Of a stretch of 64,000 nucleotides of DNA, positions 1 through 15,133 are shown in pieces (position 1 is the stretch's first letter; each line of letters starts with the position of its first letter). A program made the position numbers and the translations under genes. The DNA lies in assembly GCA_020002185.1 (NCBI GenBank), contig CM034533.1, positions 46,328,562 to 46,392,561 on the forward strand, given 5' to 3'. The DNA is from Paraescarpia echinospica (Eukaryota > Annelida > Polychaeta > Sabellida > Siboglinidae). A model generated the notes under the pieces. That model ran no database searches. It was not told the DNA's origin and saw nothing but the letters and a program-made list of their open reading frames with translations.

Positions 1-3000
1 ATTAGATAAGATAAAACATCAAATGGGAATGAATATTCACACCCATAACTTACGAACTATTTTCTTGTAACTTACGTGACGGTGATGAAAGGGTAATATG
101 CATTCCCCTTTGTGGTTAATCTATTTACTTGTGTAGCGTGGTATCAGTCTAGCCTTCGTGAAGATTTGTAACATGCAGGACATCTATTTGGGATAAGACC
201 ACATTAAGGATCCGTCCGCCGAAGGAGTGCAATTGAAAATACCGTTTTGTGGTGATAAGCGTGAATTTTGTTCGATCACTTTGATATGGGACATGTTTGT
301 CTCATGAATACTGAATGTACTACTGCATTAGACAAGATAAAACATCAAATGGGAATGAGTTTTCACAACCATAACTTTCGTACCGTTTTCTTGTAACTTA
401 CGTGACGGAGATGAAAAGGTAACATGCATTCCCCTTTGTGGATAATTTAGTTATGTGTGTAGCTTTATATCAGTTTTGCTTTCGTGAAGATTTGTAACGT
501 GCAGGATATCTATTTGGTGTAAGACCACATTAAGGAACCGTCCGCCGAAAGAGTGCACTTGAAAATGCCTTTTTGTGGTGAAATGTGTGAATTTTTAAAA
601 GCATTTTGATGTGGAACATGTTCGTCTCGTGAATACTGAATGTACTACTGCATTAGATAAGATAAAACATCAAATGGGAATGAATATTCACACCCATAAC
701 TTACGAACTATTTTCTTGTAACTTACGTGACGGTGATGAAAGGGTAATATGCATTCCCCTTTGTGGTTAATCTATTTACTTGTGTAGCGTGGTATCAGTC
801 TAGCCTTCGTGAAGATTTGTAACATGCAAGACATCTATTTGGGATAAGACCACATTAAGGATCCGTCCGCCGAAGGAGTGCAATTGAAAATACCGTTTTG
901 TGGTGAAAAGCGTGAATTTTGTTCGATCACTTTGATATGGGACATGTTTGTCTCATGAAAACTGAATGTACTACTGCATTAGACAAGATAAAACATCAAA
1001 TGGGAATGGGTTTTTACACCCATCATTTCGTACCGTTTTCTTGTAACATACGTGACGTAGATGAAAGCGTAACATGCATTCCCCTTTGTGGTTAATTTAG
1101 TGATGTGTGTAGCTTGATATCAATTTTGCTTTCGTGAAGATTTGTAACGTGCGGGATATATATTTGGGCTAATACCACATTAAGGATCCGATCGCCGAAA
1201 GAGTGCACTTGAAAATACCGTTTTGTGGTGATATGCGTGAATTTTTATCGATCATTTTGACATGGGACATGTTTGTCTCGTGAATAATGAATGTACTACT
1301 GTGTTAGACAAGATAAAACATCAAATGGGAATGAGTATTCATACCCATAACGTAAGTACCATTTTCTTGTAACTTACGTGACGGAGATGGAAGGGTAACA
1401 TGCATTCCCCTTTGTGGTTAATCCAGTTATGTGTGTAGCTTGATAACAGTCTAGCCTTCGTGAAGATTAGTAACATTCAGGACATCTATTTGTGGTAAGA
1501 CCACATTAAGGATCCGTCCGCCGAAAGAGTGCACTAGAAAAAGCCGTTTTGTGGAGAAATGCGTGAATTTTTTTGAGCACTTTGATATGGAACATCTTTG
1601 TCTCGTGAATACTGAATGTATACTGCATTAGATAAGATAAAACACCAAATGGGAATGAATATTCACACCTATATCTTACGAAATATTGTCTTGTAACTTA
1701 CGTGACGGTGATGAAAGGGTAATATGCATTCCCCTTTGTGGTTAATCTATTTACTTGTGTAGCGTGGTATCAGTCTAGTCTTCGTGAAGATTTGTAACAT
1801 GCAGGACATCTATTTTGGGTAAGTCCAAATTAAGGATCCGTCTGCCGAAAGAGTGCACTTGAAAATACCACTTTCTGGTGATACGCGTGATTGTTTTCGA
1901 TCGCTTTGACATGGGACATGTTTGACTCGTGAATACTGAATGTACTACTGCATTAGACAAAATAAAACATCAAATGGGAATGGGTTTTCACACCCATAAC
2001 TTACGTACTATTTCTTGTAACTTACGTGACGGAGATGAAAGGGTAACATGAATTACCATTTGTGGTTAATTTAGTTATGTGTGTAGCTTGATATCAGTCT
2101 AGCGTTCGTGAAGATTTGTAACATGCGGGACATCTATTTGGGGTAAGACCACATTAAGGATCCGTCCGCCGAAAGAGACCACTTGAAAATACCGTTTTGT
2201 CGTGATACGCGTGAATTTATTCGATCACTTTGATATGGGACATGTTTGTCTCATGAATACTGAATGTACTACTGCATTAGACAAGATAAAACATCAAATG
2301 GGAATGAGTTTTCACAACCATAACTTTCGTACCGTTTTCTTGTAACTTACGTGACGGAGATGAAAAGGTAACATGCATTCACCTTTGTGGATAATTTAGT
2401 TATGTGTGTAGCTTTATATCAGTTTTGCTTTCGTGAAGATTTGTAACGTGCAGGATATCTATTTGGGGTAAGACCACATTAAGGATCCGTCCGCCGAAAG
2501 AGTGCACTTGAAAATGCCGTTTTGTGGTGAAATGCGTGAATTTTTTTTAGCACTTTGATATGGAACATCTTTGTCTCGTGAATACTGAATGTACTACTGC
2601 ATTAGATAAGATAAAACATCAAATGGGAATGAATATTCACATCAACAACTTACGAACTATTTTCTTGTAATTTACGTGACGGTGATGAAAGGATAATATG
2701 CATTCCCCTTTGTGGTTAATCTATTTACTTGTGTAGCGTGGTGGTATCAGTCTAGCCTTCGTGAAGGTTTGTAACATGCACGACATCTATTTGGGGAAAG
2801 ACCCCATTAAGGATCCGTTCGCCTAAAGTGTGCACTTGAAAATACCGTTTTGTGGTGAAAGCGTGAATTTTTTTCGATCACTTTCATATGGGACATGTTT
2901 GTCTCATGAATACTGAATGTACTACTGCATTAGACAAGATAAAACATCAAATGGGAATGGGTTTTTACACCCATAATTTCGTACCGTTTTCTTGTAACAT

Positions 3001-6000
3001 ACGTGACGGAGATGAAAGGGTAACATGCATTCCCCTTTGTGGTTAATTTAGTGATGTGTGTAGCTTGATATAAATTTAGCTTTCGTGAAGATTTGTAACA
3101 TGCAGGACTTCTGTTTGGGGTAAGACAATATTAAGGATCGTCCGTCGAAAGAGTGCACTTGAAAATGCCTTTTTGTGGTGAAATGTGTGAATTTTTAAAA
3201 GCATTTTGATGTGGAACATGTTCGTCTCGTGAATACTGAATGTAATACTGCATTAGATAAGATAAAACATCAAATGGGAATGAATATTCACACCCATAAC
3301 TTACGAACTATTTTCTTGTAACTTACGTGACGGTGATGAAAGGGTAATATGCATTCCCCTTTGTGGTTAATCTATTTACTTGTGTAGCGTGGTATCAGTC
3401 TAGCCTTCGTGAAGATTTGTAACATGCAGGACATCTATTAGGGATAAGACCACATTAAGGATCCGTCCGCCGAAGGAGAGCAATTGAAAATACCGTTTTG
3501 TGGTGATAAGCGTGAATTTTGTTCGATCACTTTGATATGGGACATGTTTGTCTCATGAAAACTGAATGTACTACTGCATTAGACAAGATAAAACATCAAA
3601 TGGGAATGGGTTTTTACACCCATCATTTCGTACCGTTTTCTTGTAACATACGTGACGGAGATGAAAGCGTAACATGCATTCCCCTTTGTGGTTAATTTAG
3701 TGATGTGTGTAGCTTGATATCAATTTTGCTTTCGTGAAGATTTGTAACGTGCGGGATATATATTTGGGCTAATACCACATTAAGGATCCGTTCGCCGAAA
3801 GAGTGCACTTGAAAATACCGTTTTGTGGTGATATGCGTGAATTTTTATCGATCATTTTGACATGGGACATGTTTGTCTCGTGAATAATGAATGTACTACT
3901 GTGTTAGACAAGATAAAACATCAAATGGGAATGAGTATTCATACCCATAACGTAAGTACCATTTTCTTGTAACTTACGTGACGGAGATGGAAGGGTAACA
4001 TGCATTCCCCTTTGTGGTTAATCCAGTTATGTGTGTAGCTTGATAACAGTCTAGCCTTCGTGAAGATTAGTAACATTCAGGACATCTATTTGTGGTAAGA
4101 CCACATTAAGGATCCGTCCGCCGAAAGAGTGCACTTGAAAATGCCGTTTTGTGGTGAAATGCGTGAATTTTTTTGAGCACTTTGATATGGAACATGTTTG
4201 TCTCGTGAATACTGAATGTATTACGGCATTAGATAAGATAAAACACCAAATGGGAATGAATATTCACACCCATATCTTACGAACTATTTTCTTGTAACTT
4301 ACGTGACGGTGATGAAAGGGTAATATGCATTCCCCTTTGTGGTTAATCTATTTACTTGTGTAGCGTGGTATCAGTCTAGCCTTCGTGAAGATTTGTAACT
4401 TGCAGGACATCTATTTGGGGTAAGTCCAAACTAAGGATCCGTCCGCCGAAAGAGTGCACTTGAAAATACCACTTTCTGGTGATACGCGTGAATGTTTTCG
4501 ATCGCTTTGACATGGGACATGTTTGACTCGTGAATACTGAATGTACTACTGCATTAGACAAAATAAAACATCAAATGGGAATGGGTTTTCACACCCATAA
4601 CTTACGTACTATTTCTTGTAACTTACGTGACGGAGATGAAAGGGTAACATGAATTACCATTTGTGGTTAATTTAGTTATGTGTGTAGCTTGATATCAGTC
4701 TAGCGTTCGTTAAGATTTGTAACATGCGGGACATCTATTTGGGGTAAGACCACATTAAGGATCCGTCCGCCGAAAGAGACCACTTGAAAATACCGTTTTG
4801 TCGTGATACGCGTGAATTTTTTCGATCACTTTGATATGGGACATGTTTGTCTCATGAATACTGAATGTACTACTGCATTAGACAAGATAAAACATCAAAT
4901 GGGAATGAGTTTTCACAACCATAACTTTCGTACCGTTTTCTTGTAACTTACGTGACGGAGATGAAAAGGTAACATGCATTCACCTTTGTGGATAATTTAG
5001 TTATGTGTGTAGCTTTATATCAGTTTTGCTTTCGTGAAGATTTTTAACGTGCAGGATATCTATTTGGGGTAAGACCACATTAAGGATCCGTCCGCCGAAA
5101 GAGTGCACTTGAAAATGCCGTTTTGTGGTGAAATGCGTGAATTTTTTTTAGCACTTTGATATGGAACATCTTTGTCTCGTGAATACTGAATGTACTACTG
5201 CATTAGATAAGATAAAACATCAAATGGGAATGAATATTCACATCAACAACTTACGAACTATTTTCTTGTAATTTACGTGACGGTGATGAAAGGATAATAT
5301 GCATTCCCCTTTGTGGTTAATCTATTTACTTGTGTAGCGTGGTGGTATCAGTCTAGCCTTCGTGAAGGTTTGTAACATGCACGACATCTATTTGGGGAAA
5401 GACCCCATTAAGGATCCGTTCGCCTAAAGTGTGCACTTGAAAATACCGTTTTGTGGTGAAAGCGTGAATTTTGTTCGATCACTTTCATATGGGACATGTT
5501 TGTCTCATGAATACTGAATGTACTACAGCATTAGACAAGATAAAACATCAAATGGGAATGGGTTTTTACACCCATAATTTCGTACCGTTTTCTTGTAACA
5601 TACGTGACGGAGATGAAAGGGTAACATGCATTCCCCTTTGTGGTTAATTTAGTGATGTGTGTAGCTTGATATAAATTTAGCTTTCGTGAAGATTTGTAAC
5701 ATGCAGGACTTCTGTTTGGGGTAAGACAATATTAAGGATCGTCCGTCGAAAGAGTGCACTTGAAAATGCCTTTTTGTGGTGAAATGTGTGAATTTTTAAA
5801 AGCATTTTGATGTGGAACATGTTCGTCTCGTGAATACTGAATGTACTACTGCATTAGATAAGATAAAACATCAAATGGGAATGAATATTCACACCCATAA
5901 CTTACGAACTATTTTCTTGTAACTTACGTGACGGTGATGAAAGGATAATATGCATTCCCCTTTGTGGTTAATCTATTTACTTGTGTAGCGTGGTATCAGT

Positions 6001-9000
6001 CTAGCCTTCGTGAAGATTTGTAACATGCAGGACATCTATTAGGGATAAGACCACATTAAGGATCCGTCCGCCGAAGGAGTGCAATTGAAAATACCGTTTT
6101 GTGGTGATAAGCGTGAATTTTGTTCGATCACTTTGATATGGGACATGTTTGTCTCATGAATACTGAATGTACTACTGCATTAGACAAGATAAAACATCAA
6201 ATGGGAATGAGTTTTCACAACCATAACTTTCGTACCGTTTTCTTGTAACTTACATGACGGAGATGAAAGGGTAACATACATTCCCCATTGTGGATAATTT
6301 AGTTATGTGTGTAGCTTTATATCAGTTTTGCTTTCGTGAAGATTTGTAACGTGCAGGATATCTATTTGGGGTAAGACCACATTAAGGATCCGTCCGCCGA
6401 AAGAGTGCACTTGAAAATGCCGTTTTGTTGTGAAATGCGTGATTTTTTTTTAGCACTTTGATATGGAACATGTTTGTCTCGTGAATACTGAATGTACTAC
6501 TGCATTAGATAAGATAAAACATCAAATGGGAATGAATATTCACATCAATAACTTCCGAACTATTTTATTGTAATTTACGTGACGGTGATGAAAGGATAAT
6601 ATGCATTCCCCTTTGTGGTTAATCTATTTACTTGTGTAGCGTGGTGGTATCAGTTTAGCCTTCGTGAAGGTTTGTAACATGCACGACATCTATTTGGGGA
6701 AAGACCCCATTAAGGATCCGTTCGCCTAAAATATGCACTTGAAAATACCGTTTTGTGGTGAAAACCGTGAATTTTGTTCGATCACTTTGATATGGGACAT
6801 GTTTGTCTCATGAATACTGAATGCACTACTGCATTAGACAAGATAAAACATCAAATGGGAATGAGTATTCATACCCATAACGTAAGTACCATTTTATTGT
6901 AACTTACGTGACGGAGATGGAAGGGTAACATGCATTCCCCTTTGTGGTTAATCCAGTTATGTGTGTAGCTTGATAACAGTCTAGCCTTCGTGAAGATTAG
7001 TAACATTCAGGACATCTATTTGTGGTAAGACCACATTAAGGATCCGTCCGCCGAAAGAGTGCACTTGAAAATGCCGTTTTGTGGTGAAATGCGTGAATTT
7101 TTTTGAGCACTTTGATATGGAACATGTTTGTCTCGTGAATACTGAATGTATTACGGCATTAGATAAGATAAAACACCAAATGGGAATGAATATTCACACC
7201 CATATCTTACGAACTATTTTCTTGTAACTTACGTGACGGTGATGAAAGGGTAATATGCATTCCCCTTTGTGGTTAATCTATTTAATTGTGTAGCGTGGTA
7301 TCAGTCTAGCCTTCGTGAAGATTTGTAACTTGCAGGACATCTATTTGGGGTAAGTCCAAATTAAGGATCCGTCCGCCGAAAGAGTGCACTTGCAAATACC
7401 ACTTTCTGGTGATACGCGTGAATGTTTTCGATTGCTTTGACATGGGACATGTTTGACTCGTGAATACTGAATGTACTACTGCATTAGACAAAATAAAACA
7501 TCAAATGGGAATGGGTTTTCACACCCATAACTTACGTACTATTTCTTGTAACTTCCGTGACGGAGATGAAAGGGTAACATGAATTACCCTTTGTGGTTAA
7601 TTTAGTTATGTGTGTAGCTAAATATCAGTCTAGCCTTCGTGAAGATTTGTAACATGCGGGACATCTATTTGGGGTAAGACCACATTAAGGATCCGTCCGC
7701 CGAAAGAGACCACTTGAAAATACCGCTTTGTGGTGATACGCGTGAATTTTTTCGATCACTTTGACATGGGACATGTTTGTCTCGTTAATATTGAATGTAC
7801 TACTGCATTAGACAAGATAAAACATCAAATGGGAATGAGTTTACACACCCATAACTTTCGTTCCGTTTTCTTGTAACTTACGTGACGGAGATGGAAGGGT
7901 AACATGCATTCCCCTTTGTGGATAATCTAGTTATGTGTGTAGCTTGATATAAATTTAGCTTTCGTGAAGATTTGTAACATGCAGGACTTCTGTTTGGGGT
8001 AAGACAATATTAAGGATCGTCCGTCGAAAGAGTGCACTTGAAAATGCCTTTTTGTGGTGAAATGTGTGAATTTTTAAAAGCATTTTGATGTGGAACATGT
8101 TCGTCTCGTGAATACTGAATGTACTACTGCATTAGATAAGATAAAACATCAAATGGGAATGAATATTCACACCCATAACTTACGAACTATTTTCTTGTAA
8201 CTTACGTGACGGTGATGAAAGGGTAATATGCATTCCCCTTTGTGGTTAATCTATTTACTTGTGTAGCGTGGTATCAATCTAGCCTTCGTGAAGATTTGTA
8301 ACATGCAGGACATCTATTAGGGATAAGACCACATTAAGGATCCGTCCGCCGAAGGAGTGCAATTGAAAATACCGTTTTGTGGTGATAAGCGTGAATTTTG
8401 TTCGATCACTTTGATATGGGACATGTTTGTCTCATGAATACTGAATGTACTACTGCATTAGACAAGATAAAACATCAAATGGGAATGAGTTTTCACAACC
8501 ATAACTTTCGTACCGTTTTCTTGTAAATTACGTGACGGAGATGAAAGGGTAACATACATTCCCCATTGTGGATAATTTAGTTATGTGTGTAGCTTTATAT
8601 CAGTTTTGCTTTCGAGAAGATTTGTAACGTGCAGGATATCTATTTGGGGTAAGACCACATTAAGGATCCGTCCGCCGAAAGAGTGCACTTGAAAATGCCG
8701 TTTTGTGGTGAAATGCGTGATTTTTTTTAGCACTTTGATATGGAACATGTTTGTCTCGTGAATACTGAATGTACTACTGCATTAGATAAGATAAAACATC
8801 AAATGGGAATGAATATTCACATCAATAACTTCCGAACTATTTTATTGTAATTTACGTGACGGTGATGAAAGGATAATATGCATTCCCCTTTGTGGTTAAT
8901 CTATTTACTTGTGTAGCGTGGTGGTATCAGTTTAGCCTTCGTGAAGGTTTGTAACATGCACGACATCTATTTGGGGAAAGACCCCATTAAGGATCCGTTC

Positions 9001-12000
9001 GCCTAAAATATGCACTTGAAAATACCGTTTTGTGGTGAAAACCGTGAATTTTGTTCGATCACTTTGATATGGGACATGTTTGTCTCATGAATACTGAATG
9101 TACTACTGCATTAGACAAGATAAAACATCAAATGGGAATGAGTATTCATACCCATAACGTAAGTACCATTTTATTGTAACTTACGTGACGGAGATGGAAG
9201 GGTAACATGCATTCCCCTTTGTGGTTAATCCAGTTATGTGTGTAGCTTGATAACAGTATAGCCTTCGTGAAGATTATTGACAATCAGGACATCTATTTGT
9301 GGTAAGACCACATTAAGGATCCGTCCGCCGAAAGAGTGCACTTGAAAATGCCGTTTTGTGGTGAAATGCGTGAATTTTTTTGAGCACTTTGATATGGAAC
9401 ATGTTTGTCTCGTGAATACTGAATGTACTACTGCATTAGATAAGATAAAACATCAAATGGGAATGAATATTCACATCAATAACTTCCGAACTATTTTATT
9501 GTAATTTACGTGACGGTGATGAAAGGGTAATATGCATTCCCCTTTGTGGTTAATCTATATACTTGTGTAGCGTAGTATCAGTCTAGCCTTCTTGAAGATT
9601 TGTAACATGCAGGACATCTGTTAGGGATAAGACCACATTAAGGATCCGTCCGCCGAAGGAGTGCACTTGAAAATACCGTTTTGTGGTGATAAGCGTGAAT
9701 TTTGTTCGATCACTTTGATATGGGACATGTTTGTCTCATGAATACTGAATGTACTATTGCATTAGACAAGATAAAACATCAAATGGGAATGAGTTTTCAC
9801 AACCATAACTTTCGTACCGTTTTCTTGTAACTTACGTGACGGAGATGAAAAGGTAACATGCATTCCCCTTTGTGGTTAATTTAGTGATGTGTGTAGCTTG
9901 ATATCAATTTTGCTTTCGTGAAGATTTGTAACGTGCGGGATATATATTTGGGCTAATACCACATTAAGGATCCGTTCGCCGAAAGAGTGCACTTGAAAAT
10001 ACCGTTTTGTGGTGATATGCGTGAATTTTTATCGATCATTTTGACATGGGACATGTTTGTCTCGTGAATACTGAATGTACTACTGCATTAGACAAGATAA
10101 AACATCAAATGGGAATGAGTATTCATACCCATAACGTAAGTACCATTTTCTTGTAACTTACGTGACGGAGATGGAAGGGTAACATGCATTCCCCTGTGTG
10201 GTTAATCCAGTTATGTGTGTAGCTTGATAACAGTCTAGCCTTCGTGAAGATTAGTAACATTCAGGACATCTATTTGTGGTAAGACCACATTAAGGATCCG
10301 TCCGCCGAAAGAGTGCACTTGAAAATGCCGTTTTGTGGTGAAATGCGTGAATTTTTTTTACCACTTTGATATGGAACATGTTTGTCTCGTGAATACTGAA
10401 TGTATTACGGCATTAGATAAGATAAAACACCAAATGGGAATGAATATTCACACCCATAACTTACGAACTATTTTCTTGTAACTTACGTGACGGTGATGAA
10501 AGGGTAACATGAATTACCCTTTGTGGTTAATTTAGTTAAGTGTGTAGCTACATATCAGTCTAGCCTTCGTGAAGATTTGTAACATGCGGGACATCTATTT
10601 GGGGTAAGACCACATTAAGGATCCGTCCGCCGAAAGAGTGCACTTGAAAATACCACTTTCTGGTGATACGCGTGAATGTTTTCGATCACTTTGACATGGG
10701 ACATGTTTGTCTCGTTAATATTGAATGTACTACTGCATTAGACAAGATAAAACATCAAATGGGAATGAGTTTACACACCCATAACTTTTGTTCCGTTTTC
10801 TTGTAACTTACGTGACGGAGATGGAAGGGTAACATGCATTCCCCTTTGTCGATAATCTAGTTATGTGTGTAGCTTGATATAAATTTAGCTTTCGTGAAGA
10901 TTTGTAACATGCAGGACTTCTGTTTGGGGTAAGACAACATTAAGGATCCGTCCGTCGAAAAAGTGCACTTGAAAATGCCTTTTTGTGGTGAAATGTGTGA
11001 ATTTTTAAAAGCATTTTGATGTGGAACATGTTCGTCTCGTGAATACTGAATGTACTACTGCATTAGATAAGATAAAACATCAAATGGGAATGAATATTCA
11101 CACCCATAACTTACGAACTATTTTCTTGTAACTTACGTGACGGTGATGAAAGGGTAATATGCATTCCCCTTTGTGGTTAATCTATTTACTTGTGTAGCGT
11201 GGTATCAGTCTAGCCTTCGTGAAGATTTGTAACATGCAGGACATCTATTAGGGATAAGACCACATTAAGGATCCGTCCGCCGAAGGAGTGCAATTGAAAA
11301 TACCGTTTTGTGGTGATCAGCGTGAATTTTATTCGATCACTTTGATATGGGACATGTTTGTCTCATGAATACTGAATGTACTACTGCATTAGACAAGATA
11401 AAACATCAATTGGGAATGAGTTTTCACAACCATAACTTTCGTACCGTTTTCTTGTAACTTACGTGACGGAGATGAAAAGGTAACATGCATTCCCCTTTGT
11501 GGATAATTTAGTTATGTGTGTAGCTTTATATCAGTTTTGCTTTCTTGAAGATTTGTAACGTGCAGGATATCTATTTGGGGTAAGACCACATTAAGGATCC
11601 GTCCGCCGAAAGAGTGCACTTGAAAATGCCGTTTTGTGGTGAAATGCGTGAATTTTTTTTAGCACTTTGATATGGAACATGTTTGTCTCGTGAATACTGA
11701 ATGTACTACTGCATTAGATAAGATAAAACATCAAATGGGAATGAATATTCACATCAACAACTTACGAACTATTTTCTTGTAATTTACGTGACGGTGATGA
11801 AAGGATAATATGCATTCCCCTTTGTGGTTAATCTATTTACTTGTGTAGCGTGGTATCAGTCTAACCTTCGTGAAGATTTGTAACATGCAGGACATCTATT
11901 TGGGGAAAGACCCCATTAAGGATCCGTTCGCCTAAAGTGTGCACTTGAAAATACCGTTTTGTGGTGAAAAGCGTGAATTTTGTTCGATCACTTTGATATG

Positions 12001-14133
12001 GGACATGTTTGTCTCATGAATACTGAATGTACTACTGCATTAGACAAGATAAAACATCAAATGGGAATGGGTTTTTACACCCATAATTTCGTACCGTTTT
12101 CTTGTAACATACGTGACGGAGATGAAAGGGTAACATGCATTCCCCTTTGTGGTTAATTTAGTGATGTGTGTAGCTTGATATCAATTTTGCTTTCGTGAAG
12201 ATTTGTAACGTGCGGGATATATATTTGGGCTAATACCACATTAAGGATCCGTTCGCCGAAAGAGTGCACTTGAAAATACCGTTTTGTGGTGATATGCGTG
12301 AATTTTTATCGATCATTTTGACATGGGACATGTTTGTCTCGTGAATACTGAATGTACTACTGCATTAGACAAGATAAAACATCAAATGGGAATGAGTATT
12401 CATACCCATAACGTAAGTACCATTTTCTTGTAACTTACGTGACGGAGATGGAAGGGTAACATGCATTCCCCTTTGTGGTTAATCCAGTTATGTGTGTAGC
12501 TTGATAACAGTCTAGCCTTCGTGAAGATTAGTAACATTCAGGACATCTATTTGTGGTAAGACCACATTAAGGATCCGTCCGCCGAAAGAGTGCACTTGAA
12601 AATGCCGTTTTGTGGTGAAATGCGTGAATTTTTTTGAGCACTTTGATATGGAACATGTTTGTCTCGTGAATACTGAATGTATTACGGCATTAGATAAGAT
12701 AAAACACCAAATGGGAATGAATATTCACACCCATATCTTACGAACTATTTTCTTGTAACTTACGTGACGGTGATGAAAGGGTAATATGCATTCCCCTTTG
12801 TGGTTAATCTATTTACTTGTGTAGCGTGGTATCAGTCTAGCCTTCGTGAAGATTAGTAACTTGCAGGACATCTATTTGGGGTAAGTCCAAATTAAGGATC
12901 CGTCCGCCGAAAGAGTGCACTTGAAAATAACACTTTCTGGTGATACGCGTGAATGTTTTCGATCGCTTTGACATGGGACATGTTTGACTCGTGAATACTG
13001 AATGTACTACTGCATTAGACAAAATAAAACATCAAATGGGAATGGGTTTTCACACCCATAACTTACGTACTATTTCTTGTAACTTACGTGACGGAGATGA
13101 AAGGGTAACATGAATTACCCTTTGTGGTTAATTTAGTTATGTGTGTAGCTAAATATCAGTCTAGCCTTCGTGAAGATTTGTAACATGCGGGACATCTATT
13201 TGGGGTAAGACCACATTAAGGATCCGTCCGCCGAAAGAGACCACTTGAAAATACCGTTTTGTCGTGATACGCGTGAATTTTTTCGATCACTTTGACATGG
13301 GACATGTTTGTCTCGTTAACATTGAATGTACTACTGCATTAGACAAGATAAAACATCAAATGGGAATGAGTTTACACACCCATAACTTTCGTTCCGTTTT
13401 CTTGTAACTTACGTGTCGGAGATGGAAGGGTAACATGCATATCCCCTTGTGGATAATCTAGTTATGTGTGTAGCTTGATATAAATTTAGCTTTCGTGAAG
13501 ATTTGTAACATGCAGGTCTTCTGTTTGGGGTAAGACAACATTAAGGATCGTCCGTCGAAAGAGTGCACTTGAAAATGCCTTTTTGTGGTGAAATGTGTGA
13601 ATTTTTAAAAGCATTTTGATGTGGAACATGTTCGTCTCGTGAATACTGAATGTACTACTGCATTAGATAAGATAAAACATCAAATGGGAATGAATATTCA
13701 CACCCATAACTTACGAACTATTTTCTTGTAACTTACGTGACGGTGATGAAAGGGTAATATGCATTCCCCTTTGTGGTTAATCTATTTACTTGTGTAGCGT
13801 GGTATCAGTCTAGCCTTCGTGAAGATTTGTAACATGCAGGACATCTATTAGGGATAAGACCACATTAAGGATCCGTCCGCCGAAGGAGTGCAATTGAAAA
13901 TACCGTTTTGTGGTGATAAGCGTGAATTTTGTTCGATCACTTTGATATGGGACATGTTTGTCTCATGAATACTGAATGTACTACTGCATTAGACAAGATA
14001 AAACATCAAATGGGAATGAGTTTTCACACCCATAACTTACGTACCGTTTTCTTGTAACTTACGTGACGGAGATGAAAAGGTAACATGCATTCCCCTTTGT
14101 GGATAATTTAGTTATGTGTGTAGCTTTATATCA
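1..14133. repeat. Satellite DNA array, ~325-bp monomer with higher-order structure
   Basis: About 43 head-to-tail monomers. The anchor ATTAGA(T/C)AA falls at 1, 327, 652, 978, 1303, 1627, 1952, 2276, 2601 and 2929, giving spacings of 324-328 bp. Most monomers carry GGATCC (a BamHI site) within TTAAGGATCCGTCCGCCGAA. Monomers differ from each other, but copies exactly 8 apart are nearly identical: 978-3577 matches 3578-6178. One variant monomer recurs at 1775, 4376, 7306 and 12837, i.e. 2601, 2930 and 5531 bp apart (8, 9 and 17 monomers). This is a higher-order repeat of the kind seen in centromeric or heterochromatic satellites. No gene is present; the short minus-strand open frames recur only because the monomer recurs. 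The array is cut by the gap at 14134, so its true length is unknown. Confidence 0.97.
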
Positions 14134-15133
14134 NNNNNNNNNNNNNNNNNNNNNNNNNNNNNNNNNNNNNNNNNNNNNNNNNNNNNNNNNNNNNNNNNNN
14201 NNNNNNNNNNNNNNNNNNNNNNNNNNNNNNNNNNNNNNNNNNNNNNNNNNNNNNNNNNNNNNNNNNNNNNNNNNNNNNNNNNNNNNNNNNNNNNNNNNNN
14301 NNNNNNNNNNNNNNNNNNNNNNNNNNNNNNNNNNNNNNNNNNNNNNNNNNNNNNNNNNNNNNNNNNNNNNNNNNNNNNNNNNNNNNNNNNNNNNNNNNNN
14401 NNNNNNNNNNNNNNNNNNNNNNNNNNNNNNNNNNNNNNNNNNNNNNNNNNNNNNNNNNNNNNNNNNNNNNNNNNNNNNNNNNNNNNNNNNNNNNNNNNNN
14501 NNNNNNNNNNNNNNNNNNNNNNNNNNNNNNNNNNNNNNNNNNNNNNNNNNNNNNNNNNNNNNNNNNNNNNNNNNNNNNNNNNNNNNNNNNNNNNNNNNNN
14601 NNNNNNNNNNNNNNNNNNNNNNNNNNNNNNNNNNNNNNNNNNNNNNNNNNNNNNNNNNNNNNNNNNNNNNNNNNNNNNNNNNNNNNNNNNNNNNNNNNNN
14701 NNNNNNNNNNNNNNNNNNNNNNNNNNNNNNNNNNNNNNNNNNNNNNNNNNNNNNNNNNNNNNNNNNNNNNNNNNNNNNNNNNNNNNNNNNNNNNNNNNNN
14801 NNNNNNNNNNNNNNNNNNNNNNNNNNNNNNNNNNNNNNNNNNNNNNNNNNNNNNNNNNNNNNNNNNNNNNNNNNNNNNNNNNNNNNNNNNNNNNNNNNNN
14901 NNNNNNNNNNNNNNNNNNNNNNNNNNNNNNNNNNNNNNNNNNNNNNNNNNNNNNNNNNNNNNNNNNNNNNNNNNNNNNNNNNNNNNNNNNNNNNNNNNNN
15001 NNNNNNNNNNNNNNNNNNNNNNNNNNNNNNNNNNNNNNNNNNNNNNNNNNNNNNNNNNNNNNNNNNNNNNNNNNNNNNNNNNNNNNNNNNNNNNNNNNNN
15101 NNNNNNNNNNNNNNNNNNNNNNNNNNNNNNNNN
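14134..15133. other. Assembly gap of 1000 N
   Basis: Exactly 1000 undetermined bases separate the satellite from unique sequence. The round number suggests a scaffolding placeholder rather than a measured length. Open frames running through it are meaningless. Confidence 0.99.

Noticed and set aside
1775..13022. Four near-identical 61-codon minus-strand open frames (1775, 4376, 7306, 12837)
   Set aside because: They are the same satellite monomer variant recurring at 8- or 9-monomer intervals; there is no start context, domain or flanking gene structure.
1..14133. CRISPR-like regular repeats
   Set aside because: Unit length is ~325 bp without unique spacers, and the window is animal DNA. 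It is a tandem satellite.
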